From Colias croceus (lineage: Eukaryota; Arthropoda; Insecta; Lepidoptera; Pieridae): a stretch of DNA of 64,000 bases. Shown here piece after piece: positions 49,400-59,662 of this stretch. The position numbers and the translations under genes were made by a program. How positions within the stretch are numbered: position 1 is the stretch's first letter; every line of letters starts with the position of its first letter. The notes beneath the pieces were generated by a model, which did not search any database, was not told the origin of the DNA, and saw only the letters and a list, made by a program, of their open reading frames with translations. The stretch spans positions 8,742,001-8,806,000 of the forward strand of contig NC_059538.1 of assembly GCF_905220415.1 (NCBI RefSeq). Direction: 5' to 3'.

Positions 49400-49860
49400 T
49401 TCTTCGTCGTATTACTCTAGAGTCTAGACAGAGCGAACATGGTCAACATGAGGTTTGGGGGGTAGATGTTACCCGCTTCACGATGTTCCGCCATATCTCT
49501 CTGTTTCCTGGCATTCTGCTACACTCGTGAAGTGAATCGCCTATCTGAATCTGCCAGCAGCCTTAATCTGATCGGTCCATACTCCATCGATATGGATAAA
49601 TGGATTCCAAATTGTAGCACGAGGCAAAAAGCTTCTTATAAACTGTTGTCAAGATGGTGTGGATGAAATTTAAGCGTGTGTGCTGTATGGTGGTGGAATT
49701 TAGCAGACAGCGATCCAAACAGTTCATCAGAGAACTCTCTATGATAGATGCGTTACAAGTTACAACACGCATGAGTACGTATGCGACTTCTCCACGCAGA
49801 GATAGAGAATGAAGTCGAGAACGCGAGTCACACAGCACATACTGACCCATTGTTCTAAAA
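49400..49860 (-). other. Possible decayed coding fragment inside the 3.3-kb element
   Basis: This part is less AT-rich than its surroundings. The minus strand has a 95-codon frame (49563-49850) followed in another frame by a CSRMPGNREIWRNIVKRVTS-like stretch. It vaguely recalls C-terminal tails of LINE or RTE polyproteins, but no motif is decisive. Shown only as a place to search. Confidence 0.2.
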
Positions 49861-50497
49861 TGTATTCTTCATGTATAAATCTAGATATTATGTTGTTGCA
49901 CCCATTGAGCAGACCTGAGGACTTTTAACTGATAGTTTATTTGTGCACAATTATTCATGGCGCTTCAAATCCTTCCATGGCTTTTGTTACTTTATCCCCA
50001 TTATTAAGGGAATTGATTGCAATATTGCATTATTAATTTGCCGGGGAGTGTAATTTTAACAATAAATATAAATGTCCATTATAGGAACCAAAGCAAATCC
50101 AGTCATGGACAATTGTTGTACAATATTGGGACCCTATGTTTGAAATGGTCGTCATAGGTATATTATTAATCAGAAAGAAAATAAAATACAGAAAAGCGCA
50201 TGTAATTAATATCTTTAAAAAAAGTTTATTTTCGACATATGTCCATAAATGGACATACCCATATAATTAAATCCAGTTATGGACACTGAAGAATTTTATT
50301 TAAACAACATAACCTATCATAATACTAAATAGTGTAATATTTCGTGCACTTATCTACTATAAATAAAAGTAATATCAAATTTTGCTAAGATTTATACAAA
50401 AATTCTTAAAAACAAAATTGTATCCTCACTTCCTTAAGGATTTCCTTAGTAAAAACGGATTTCTTAGAAACGAGTCGCAGTAACTAAACATAGTCTA

Positions 50498-51914
50498 AGA
50501 TCCGGCTGCAGGATTAGTGCGTTCATCGGTTTTTTGCTGAAAACCGAATTTTTATGTATATTTATAATTAGGAGAATATATATCGACTAGGTTGCCAGTC
50601 AAAATTTGGCCGCAAGCATGTTTAATTAAAAATTTTCTAATCGATTTTTGGGAAAAAAATTCGTTCACTTGTTTTTTGAATAAAATGTAGTCTACATCAC
50701 GGCAAATGATATAAAGATTCAAAAAAATCACGGTTGCCGCTTTTCACCTGGCCGCAACATCTTGGCAGCCTGGTGCAAACAGGTATGATTTCGATTCATT
50801 TTTACGTTCTTAACGTACATTTATGAATCATATATCAAATTAAAGCTAATTTTTTTCTATTTATTATCATATACGGTTGCCTAATTAAATCCGGCCGCAA
50901 TTAAGGGTTGCCGGCTGTTAAAAATTATAAATATTTACGCCTATTAGTACACCAACGCATTCTTTTTATGTATATTTATAATTAGGAGAATATATATCGA
51001 CTAGGTTGCCAGTCAAAATTTGGCCGCAAGCATGTTTAATTAAAATTTTTCTAATCGATTTTTGGGAAAAAAATTCGTTCACTTGTTTTTTGAATAAAAT
51101 GAAGTCTACATCACGGCAAATGATATAAAGATTCTAAAAAATCACGGTTGCCGCTTTTCACCTGGCCGCAACATCTTGGCAGCCTGGTGCAAACAGGTAT
51201 GATTTCGATTCATTTTTACGTTCATAACGTAAATTTATGAATCATATATCAAATTAAAGCTAATTTTTTTCTATTTATTATCATATACGGTTGCCTAATT
51301 AAATCCGGCCGCAAATAAGGTTTGCCGGCTGTTAAAGATGTTGAATATTTAAGGTTGAGTGAAAGAAAATATGTCGTCCTTTTCAAAATGACAAATTTAA
51401 AAAGTAATATTGATTTAATATAATTAACAGCCGATCCTCTCTTTTTCTCGTTGTTTCGCTGCCGCACGCGAATGCGTCGGTGTATAATTTTTAACAGCCG
51501 GCAACCCTTATTTGCGGCCGGATTTAATTAGGCAACCATATATGATAATAAATAGAAAAAAATTAGCTTTAATTTGATATATGATTCATAAATGTACGTT
51601 ATGAACGTAAAAATGAATCGAAATCATACCTGTTTGCACCAGGCTGCCAAGATGTTGCGGCCAGGTGAAAAGCGGCAACCGTGATTTTTTTGAATCTTTA
51701 TATCATTTGCCGTGATGTAGACTACATTTTATTCAAAAAACAAGTGAACGAATTTTTTTCCCAAAAATCGATTAGAAAAATTTTAATTAAACATGCTTGC
51801 GGCCAAATTTTGACTGGCAACCTAGTCGATATATATTCTCCTAATTATAAATATACATAAAAATTCGGTTTTCAGCAAAAAACCGATGAACGCACTAATC
51901 CTGCAGCCGGATCT
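50498..51914. repeat. 1.4-kb fold-back made of two direct and one inverted repeat unit
   Basis: Unit A (50498-50935) and unit B (about 50965-51345) run in the same direction. Unit C (about 51485-51914) is their inverted copy. The outer ends are AGATCCGGCTGCAGG and its complement. Each unit carries the bipartite motif GGTTGCC-N11-GGCCGCAA three times with starts 142 and 143 bp apart. The copies are near-identical, so they are young or homogenised. No coding frame. No target duplication found. It could be a separate insertion or part of the 3.3-kb element. Confidence 0.85.
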
Positions 51915-52921
51915 CGTACTAACATAAAGTTATGCCATCTTCAAACATTTTGACCGAATAAGATGAAGTGTCGTATTTTGATAGCTTATGAACCAAACTT
52001 TTATTTTAAGTATTGCAAAATTACATAACGTTAATTTTGGTCTTATTATTAAAATTTAATATTTATTTTGTCCATTACTGGATGCTTGTCCACCACTGGT
52101 GCCGTTACCTTATATAAAATCCGTGTGTCTAAAAAATCTTTTTTAGTTGGTAAAAGCAACTTATTTATTATTATTCATTATTTCCTGATCAGATAATAAT
52201 TAGACATCTTAACTCAATACATTAGTATTTACCTATTGCTTTTATTTTGTTGTAGAAAAATGCCTTTTTTATGTTGAAGTCATTCATTTTTCAATTCCCG
52301 AATTCTTCCCTTAGTAAAAGAAACTTGCATTGATGAGTACTTTCACCTGCTTTTTTAAAAAATATGATCTATATAATTTTTTACGATAAAATTTAATTCA
52401 CAAGTGGAGTCAGGGCAACTAGCTAGTGTTTGAAAATATTGGTGTCATACTGGTCACTGGGAGCTATAGTTCCCACCTTTCCAACCTTTTTACAAGAGAG
52501 AACAGATGACGGGATATATACTTCCCACCAAAAAAAGGGTACTTCCCCCCCACTAACCCCTCTTTTGTGTGTATTTTTGCAATCTACGACCCAAAATTAC
52601 CCAGGAACGTATCTTACTTTTTTGTTAACTCCTCCTCAGGCTCGCGTTTGAATAAGGGTTAAGGTATATTAATATGCAGTATGCACCGAAACACTAAGCT
52701 GACGTCCACCAGCTTTAAGTGCACATGTATTGCATGCATCAAGATTTTTATGGTGAATTATCAATATGTTCTAAGTTTCTAACCGAGATATATCGCAAAA
52801 TTATTGACTATTTCTTTCGTAAGTTTGCGGCACTTATTACCACAGATAATATAATACACTAGTCGCTTTACTTTTTGAAGGATTTTTGTTTATTATCTAG
52901 TCGTCTAGTAAGCGTCTAGTT

Positions 52922-53222
52922 GTAGGGGAGCCCCCGGTGAGCTATGGCTTTGGTTTCCTAGGTAAGCCTTGTCGTCATATAGACAACCTAGATTAAGATA
53001 TATAGGGGAAGGGAAGAGAATTTAGGTCCCAATTTCGCTAATGACAAATCTGAAAATTTAAGTGTGGATGTTTCAAATTTTCCGGCGGGTGCTCTAAACG
53101 CACCACCAATAATACTGGTAGAGGTACTTATTGAAGGTACCGTCTCTTTAAGGGGGCAGAGCAGAGCAGATTTATATGAAGAACTCCCAGTAAATCCCAA
53201 ATATCCTTTTGGGCTCCCCTAC
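52922..53222. mobile_element. 301-bp MITE-like element
   Basis: Perfect 12-bp inverted ends GTAGGGGAGCCC and GGGCTCCCCTAC. The interior holds a 70-codon open frame with no recognised domain. No clear target duplication. Just upstream the host has a short imperfect (GTCTAGT)n run. Confidence 0.55.
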
Positions 53223-54985
53223 TATTAAGAAAATGCTAGCTACTTACAGTTTCAGTACTTGAAATTTGAATACTTATCTTACTTATCTCTGTAGAATTCT
53301 AGTACTTACCTGTTTCTTGCTCGTTGAAATTTTGGTAGTAGCACTGAAAATAAGTTTTCTATACATTGAAACATCAAGAATTATATTGTAGCTTCACTTC
53401 AATTGTTTTGATTAAAGCCACTATACAAAGAATTAAAAAATCAATACATACCTACTGAAAGATTAAAGCTATCCTGTGTTATTGGGCTGTAATTTCACGA
53501 AACCAGTGTCCAGCCATTATGCATAATTTTCGTTTGTTTAAATTGTTTTTACGAAAATGAATTATAATATTTGAAGCTTTTTATTTTGATACACATCTTC
53601 ATAACTGGAAATATTGAGGATAATAATAAAGCTACGCACAAGAGCTTTCCAAGTGAATATCATTACTCCTCATCAATTAAATTACATAATATAAATTAAA
53701 GAATATAGAAACCGGTTATGTATTACGTTGCTATAAAGGCATCAATAAAAAATAATTCTTAACAATGTCTATGACTGATTTTAATACAGTATCAATGATT
53801 CACATAGTTTTATTTAAAATCAACACTGGACAATTGTATGATGCATACAACAATTATAACATCAAATAATAATAAAATTTTCCATAATTATTTTATTATG
53901 TTTATTATGGAGAGAAACATAATAAAAATAATAATGGAAAATTTAACTCAAAAGTGATGAAAATTTTTGATGACAAATAAAACAAATATGTTATGAGGCT
54001 CGTATAACACAAATCATATTGATTTGAAAAACTTTAATTCATAATAAATGAAAAGGCACTTTAAAAATAAGGTGGGGGAATTAAAAAAATAAAAGGAGAG
54101 TAAAATTAAAATATACACTCAATATCTTCTCTCGTTACACTGTTGTTTCACTTAGAAGTAAATATTTTTGTCATTTTTTATAAAATACACAATTATTATG
54201 TACACATTTAAACAACAACAAACAGTCTTCTGTACATATGTGAAAACAGTTTTGTCGAAATTTTAGTTCATTTATATTGTCAATGAACAAATTTATAGTA
54301 CATTCAAGGTAATATGATTAAAACTGATTTCAATGTACGAGAGAATTTCGTTGATTTAAAAACCGTATATAAAATGTCCACACATGTGAATACAATTACA
54401 TGTAAATATAAAAGGTATACAAGTAGCCACTGATATTTAATAGAATTTTCCATTTTTTTCAAACACTTATTATGGATTTTAACACTACACTCAGTGTACA
54501 TTTTGATGTTTTTTATTACTTTAAATTTATTCTTCACCCAGTCTCTAAGAGGATCAACTCCTCTCACCACAGATTTTCCTAGTTAGTTATAAAATTACTA
54601 TATTTGTTGTTTCAGTCCACAAATTTGAAAAAATGTCCACAATACCACACTCTCTGTGTATGATGAAAACCAACACATGACTATCAATTAATGTTCTGTT
54701 CACTAGTCATTTGTTTTAGCAATGTTCTTCCAGTAGATAATATCATTTAGCACATTTTAAATTTGTTGAATGTTTTTAGTTAATTAATCACTGTTCAAGA
54801 TATATACTATTTTTACGCAATTGTTCAAGTTTCAACGTAACAACGCGAATCACGTCATTGGCTGTTAGGTTCCTCAACCTATGTATGTCAACAAATACAT
54901 ACATATGCTGCAATGCGGTACCAATATTGACTTGAGCTCTAGTTTTCTATGGAGAGAAGCCAGTCCTCGTCGACATCGTAAAAAA
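53223..54985 (-). other. Intergenic DNA and Ythdf 3' UTR
   Basis: The part next to 54985 is the Ythdf 3' UTR. Candidate AATAAA signals on the minus strand lie at 54527-54532 and 54512-54517, about 450 nt past the stop; others lie further on. No other gene seen. Confidence 0.45.
54512..54532 (-). terminator. Candidate Ythdf polyadenylation signals
   Basis: Two AATAAA hexamers on the minus strand, 15 bp apart, about 455-475 nt downstream of the Ythdf stop codon. Weak evidence in AT-rich DNA. Confidence 0.3.
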
Positions 54986-55027
54986 TTAGTTACGAAGTCG
55001 CCCACGTCCCCGTGAACCATCGCGATC
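54986..55027 (-). CDS. Ythdf exon 6 (last coding exon)
   Basis: 14 codons, [13 protein letters not shown] and stop, after acceptor CTTTTCAG|GATCGC. Phase 0. RG-rich end typical of RNA-binding tails. Confidence 0.82.
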   Translation of the reverse strand, partial: DRDGSRGRGRLRN

Positions 55028-58000
55028 CTGAAAAGTAAGAGTATTTTTAAAATAATTATAAAAACGGAGAGAAAAAGTACGGAAATATTTTATTTTAAAA
55101 ATATATACCTTATGATGAGGCCTGTAGTTAGAGTCGCGGTCGCGATATCCATGATCACGATTATCGCGGCCATCTCTGTCATCTCTATGGTCGCGTGAAT
55201 CACGCATGTCGCGTGGATCACGCGGGTCCCGCGGGTCGCGTGGCTCGCGCCCGTCGCGGTGGTCTCGCGGCTCTCTCCCGTCCCGGTGGTCCCGACCGTC
55301 CCGCCCGTCTCGCCCGTCCCTGTGGTCGCGAAAATCGCGATAGTTGCGGTATCCACGGCCTGCTCCCTCGTGCTCTTCGCGATTATTGTCCTGAGGAGCC
55401 GGATGCGGAACTTTTCGCGAATCTTCCTCCTCTTGACGACGTTCGTAGTGGATGAAATCGTCAAAGATAGACGTAGAATGACAGTAACTATGCATTATAC
55501 GTAACACTTGCAGACCCTTGGCGTGCGGCACCTCCTGCGTATCACGCGAGTTCGTTACTGGCTTATTTTCATTATTCTCCAGTTTAATGTGACGAAGCTG
55601 CCCATTAGGAACATCTTTGACGTAAATCCACCTAACTCGAAACTGTCCTTTCCACTTGTCCTGAGACCACACATTAGAATTGGAGTTGTAATCTACGGCA
55701 CTCGTCATACGAGCCATTCCACAAAAATGTCCACTACCATTAACAGAGAAGAACAGATAGACACAGCCGCCTTCCCTTTCGCGATCACGAAAAGCCGAGT
55801 CGAGACGTTTGTTCCCGTGTTCAGTACTGCACCAGATTTCGTATTTGATACTGCGATGAATATCATCTTCCGAGTAGGATTTTATGACGAAAAATCGAGC
55901 CAGCGGCGCGGTAAGATCAAAGTCTTTAGGATTATAGTCATTTTTAACGCGCAGCTCGTCGAGCACCGGATGGGGAACCGGAGCTGGGGTCGGTTGGACA
56001 GGCAGAGTCGGGGCTGGGGGAGCCGGCATGGGGGGCCGCGGTTGGAGCGGCGGCGGCGCGCGCGGGGCATGCGCCCAGGCCGGCGGCGGCTGGTGCTGCG
56101 GCGGCGGCCCGCGCTGCATGGGCGCCGAGGCGGGCGCGGGCTGCGGCATTGGCAGCGGCGCCGGCACCGGCGGCGGCTGCAGCGGCGGGGGCGGCGGAGC
56201 GGTCACTACTGGCGCACTCTTCCCGGCGTCCCAAGTACTTATGTCCATATTATGTTTGCCGGGTATTATCGGCGGCGGCGGCATGCCAGGGCCTTTCTTC
56301 TTTAGGCCGCCGCTCTGCGAGGTTGGCGCCGGCTTTGCCGGTTGGCTGGCTATAGACGCCCATGTCATCTTTTTGGGTTGCGATCCACTCGATACGTCCT
56401 TAAGTTCGGGGGCGCGATCTTTGTCGTGCTTGTGGTCGCCAAGCGATAGAGCCTGGACGCCCGTTTCCACCGCTTTGATGCCATCTGGCACGTAAAGTCC
56501 ATCGGCTCTATAGTAATCGTCATATTGTTTCGCACGACCTAATTGTCCCCAAGTGGAGTAATCACCATTTCCAGGGAAATAATTAAATGTTGATGCCGGT
56601 TGTCCGAATGCGGCGGTTGAAAAAGGCGTCGTTGAAGGCCCAAAAACACCTGAAATTTATTTGTAAACTTTACTTGTAAAGTATATAAGGATGATTAAAA
56701 CAAAGCATATTGTAATGAGTTTGATCAGGTGGATGGAACATTTATCTCAACAATTTTCTTTTCTTTTTTATTTAATGGTAGCTTGAACAGTGAATCTATG
56801 TAAGAGCCTATTTATTCAAATTTGGCATAGAAGTTTACAAGCAATGTTATTTAAACTTTGCCAACTGGAATAAATACTAGCTACCGTCCATTCCATATGA
56901 ATCGTGAGGATTGTATCCTCCTAGAAAAGTCATTGGGTCTGTGCCATTGGTGGACCATGTTCCATCCCCAACTCCGAAGGCTTGATAAGGAACTGCTGTT
57001 GTACCGTAATAACCTGAAACAAAATTATATATAAAGTTACTTAAAGGTCCTAGGCAGATTGTGATAAAATTGTACACTTATTGAACTTAAGCAAACGCAA
57101 AATATGACAGAGTGAAATGTTAAAAATATTTGTACATCACTATTAGATAAAGGGCTAAGTATATATGTATTCTCTTATTAAAAATATGTACTGATTATGT
57201 AATATGGTATTCTAGTGTATAGTGCATTGGGGGAATTTCAGATGAGGAGTAATTTCAGAAAATTGTCAATACCACTATTAGAGCATCTCTTTATCATAAT
57301 ATCGCGAAGGAAGGGCATGAAGATATATATATATAGGTTTGATATTATTAGCATACATATTTGCTTAATCTATAGATTACGTCTTAATTTAACATATATG
57401 TATTTACCCCGTGGCCGGAATTACCCCAATACACCTTACTACAATATATTAGTGTACAAAAATATATGTACCTACCTGCTGCGCTGTACGGGTCTGTCGC
57501 TGACGAGATGGGTGGCGCGTACGACGGTTGCTGCTGGTGACGCCATGATACCTCCGCCAACTCGTCACCACCACTCTCTAACTGATGCTCTTTAGGTGCA
57601 TTTGTCACTGGAATTAATCACATGGAACTATTAAATGAATGTGTTTTCTCAGTACAGTACCATGTAAATGTTTCAGCTTATCATACAATATTATAGAATA
57701 GCCAATCATGATAAGTTTCTGATATACCAAAAAGCTGTTGTTAAAAACTAAATATTAGTTAAAATTGTCAAATTTAGGTATCAATTTTTCAATAATATCT
57801 AGGCCTGCAATACAATATTTCTATAATCAATCACATATTAACTAATTGAATTGAACAAATTTGACATAACTATTATAGTGCTGCCTATGGTCGGGGTGTT
57901 TTTACAAATGATTTGACCTTATAATTTGACAAATTTAAGACCTAATGATAAGATGCTTTAGGAAGTTCTGCCTCAGAAGTAAATACATATTGTACCTTAT

Positions 58001-59662
58001 TGTATATGTAGAATATAATTAACTAAATAACACAATAGAGTGCATACACTTTATTATAAATTTCATTCAGATACGAAGGTAAATGAAAGTAACTAAGTAG
58101 TTAGAATTAAAACAATGTCTTTTTGCAGAGCACAATAATATTGTAGTAGTGGCAAATTTTTTAAGTTGTTTGCTACATAATATGTATGTTAAATCTTGCC
58201 ACAGCATGTCTATGGATTATAGAGTACTGCCACAAGTCAATAACTGCGTTAAAAACAACCGACTTCAAACTTGCACTTGCAACATTTACAAATACAGACA
58301 AAAATGCTCATAAAATAAAAACTACTGGGCCTATCCGAATAAATTTTTTATGGGACCAATTCGACACCATCCCACATCGAACAAAAAAAGAATCATGTAA
58401 ATCGGTTCAGAAACCTCGGAGTAATCGGTGTACACACATAAAAAAAAATAAAAAAAACATACCGGCCGAATTGATAACCTCCTCCTTTTTTTTGAAGTCG
58501 GTTAAAAAGACCACCATATACTGGATTGTTTACAAAAGAACTTTTTAGTTTGACAAATTACAGATAGATTAGATTATAGAGAGTTTTGTCCACTTTATAA
58601 TATGATGCCACAATAAAACTAGACGTAAAAACACCACCAACACACAAAACCTATTGATATATTCCACTTTAATCAGTCATGTTCCATAGCTCTATTATCA
58701 TACATATATCATGTGTTTCATCAGAATCTAGAATGAATGATTCTATCACAAATAAATTATTCCACACTTACAATATGTATTAAATTAATATTTTTTTACA
58801 ATTTATTGTGAAGCATTTGGTAAGGTAAGCAATTAGCAACTATATAAATCCAAAACAATGTTTACTCTGAAGTGTGGGTGTACTTGCAAAGAAGTTTGTC
58901 ACAAGTAATTGCTGATTCACATCAGGCTAACTCTAATAAATCTAATTTTTATGTATGAATCAATTCAGTTACATAGAAAGTTATGTAATTGAAGCAATAT
59001 TTAGTAATATTACTTTTTTTATATAAAATAATAATTATAATCATACATCTTAGAAGAAGATGGCCTTATATGTGTGTGCTTTTGAACACATTTCATAAAA
59101 TTCACTTAGTTAATACATTAAGTGATAACAAGTACAAGCATAAGAAATTGATTGTTTTCATTTCCTAGGAAAATTAACTACAAACTTGTAAATTGCAACA
59201 CTGTTTATTATGTAAGTTGACAACCAATGGTGTTAGTTGAATCATTATTATATTCATAAACAATCTGTGATAATAATCTACACCTACATAATATACAACA
59301 TGATAGATATCTCAAATTGTCTGTTCATAATGAAAGTGCAAGTAACACTGTCTAATACGCATGAATTTCACAAACATAAAAAGGGTAATTGGCTTGAAAG
59401 AGAAAATCAAGCGAAGTGTAGCGCATTCACAAATACCGGACATAAGCCGCCCGGTACCACTCTTTCTATCGAGAAAACACCTGCAACGTCATAATGGCAT
59501 CTTTACCTTGATTCCCTTGCCCTTTCATCCGCTTCACGCACCAGGACCATGAAACAAAATAATGTATGTGTTAATTATATTGTTTTCACACTAATACCAT
59601 CCAAATTTTACTCGCAAAATTGCTAAAATATGAAATACCTGATCTGACACGCCTGCTGACAT
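54986..59662 (-). CDS. YTH-domain m6A reader YTHDF (whole gene, six coding exons)
   Basis: Joined exons 59662-59639, 59531-59507, 57607-57476, 57013-56885, 56649-55109 and 55027-54986 give 1893 nt, 630 aa plus stop, with consistent phases. YTHDF proteins bind N6-methyladenosine in cytoplasmic mRNA and control its decay and translation. Residues 1-16 ([16 protein letters not shown]) mirror the vertebrate YTHDF start. 50-160 is a Tyr/Gly/Asn-rich low-complexity region ([27 protein letters not shown]). About 253-331 is proline-rich. The YTH domain is at about 355-491, with m6A-cage tryptophans W376 (IWCST), W431 and W436 (VWSQDKW). About 540-616 is an Arg-Asp repeat tail, and the end is RGRGRLRN. 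Its 5' end is about 1.1 kb from the stop of Rnaseh2b, same strand. Confidence 0.93.
55028..55108 (-). other. Ythdf intron 5: 81 nt, in frame, no stop
   Basis: Donor CATAAG|GTATAT and acceptor TTTTCAG. The 81 nt read as 27 hydrophobic/aromatic codons without a stop, so retention would insert 27 residues and keep the end of the protein. Composition (AT-rich) and canonical splice sites favour an intron. Confidence 0.75.
55109..56649 (-). CDS. Ythdf exon 5 (proline-rich, YTH domain and RD repeats)
   Basis: 1541 nt, from acceptor ATTTCAG|GTGTTT to donor CATAAG|GTATAT. It encodes residues about 104-616: [15 protein letters not shown], the [13 protein letters not shown] and NMDISTWD motifs shared with vertebrate YTHDFs, the proline-rich linker, the complete YTH domain and the Arg-Asp repeat tail. 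The proline-rich part is very GC-rich in an AT-rich genome, which creates long false frames on the plus strand. Confidence 0.93.
56885..57013 (-). CDS. Ythdf exon 4
   Basis: 129 nt between TTTCAG|GTTATT and GGACG|GTAGCT. The split Gly codon at each end fits its neighbours. Encodes [20 protein letters not shown] and [16 protein letters not shown], matching the vertebrate YTHDF segment with WSTxGDxPMPYL. Confidence 0.9.
57476..57607 (-). CDS. Ythdf exon 3
   Basis: 132 nt between acceptor ATTCCAG|TGACAA and donor GCAGCAG|GTAGGT. Encodes [20 protein letters not shown] and [11 protein letters not shown]. Joins exon 2 through a split GTG codon and exon 4 through a split GGT codon. Confidence 0.87.
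57608..59506 (-). other. Ythdf intron 2
   Basis: AT-rich. Contains repeat family C copy 3 at 58232-58508. No further exon seen. Confidence 0.7.
58232..58508. mobile_element. Interspersed repeat family C, copy 3
   Basis: Same orientation and near-identical to 8527-8804: begins ACAAGTCAATAACTGCGTTA, then AACAACCGACTTCAAA, and ends TTTGAAGTCGGTTAAAAA. Inserted in Ythdf intron 2. Confidence 0.78.
59507..59531 (-). CDS. Ythdf exon 2 (25-nt micro-exon)
   Basis: CGG-ATG-AAA-GGG-CAA-GGG-AAT plus CAA-G, between GTGAAG| and |GTAAAG. Encodes RMKGQGNQ, matching RPKGQGNK of vertebrate YTHDFs, and supplies the first base of the next Val codon. If exon 1 were skipped, an internal ATG lies here. Confidence 0.78.
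59639..59662 (-). CDS. Ythdf exon 1 (start, 8 codons)
   Basis: ATG at 59662 reads MSAGVSDQ then donor GATCAG|GTATTT, phase 0. Vertebrate YTHDFs start MSA..S.DQ directly before the same RxKGQGN segment, which supports the start codon. Confidence 0.8.

Larger units (their letters stand above)
48780..52108. mobile_element. 3.3-kb non-autonomous DNA transposon inside the piggyBac shell
   Basis: Perfect 14-bp terminal inverted repeats GTAACGGCACCAGT and ACTGGTGCCGTTAC. Overlapping and inside them is the 13-mer CCAGTNNTGGACA. It is in plus orientation at 48789 (one mismatch), 48977, 49012, 49029 (one mismatch), 50099 and 50273, and in minus orientation at 52069 and 52087. This layout fits transposase-binding sites. 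No complete transposase was found. No target duplication is clear, so the superfamily is not assigned. Confidence 0.75.
48344..52658. mobile_element. piggyBac-like element (outer shell of a transposon nest)
   Basis: TTAA lies at 48340-48343 and 52659-52662. The ends are CCCTTATTAAAACGC (left) and its complement with one mismatch (right), the CCC...GGG-in-TTAA pattern of piggyBac-like elements. Subterminal palindromes GGGA-N8-TCCC occur twice in each arm, near 48361, 48723, 52459 and 52513. The shell arms are 436 and 550 bp, with no transposase fragment. The middle is another element (48780-52108). It is a non-autonomous element interrupted by a later insertion. Confidence 0.8.

Noticed and set aside
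55508..56305. 265-codon plus-strand open frame rich in Arg
   Set aside because: It is the antisense of the Ythdf YTH and proline-rich exon, where GC-rich codons suppress stops on the other strand. No domain of its own.
56028..56495. 155-codon Gly/Ala-rich plus-strand frame
   Set aside because: Antisense shadow of the proline-rich Ythdf linker.
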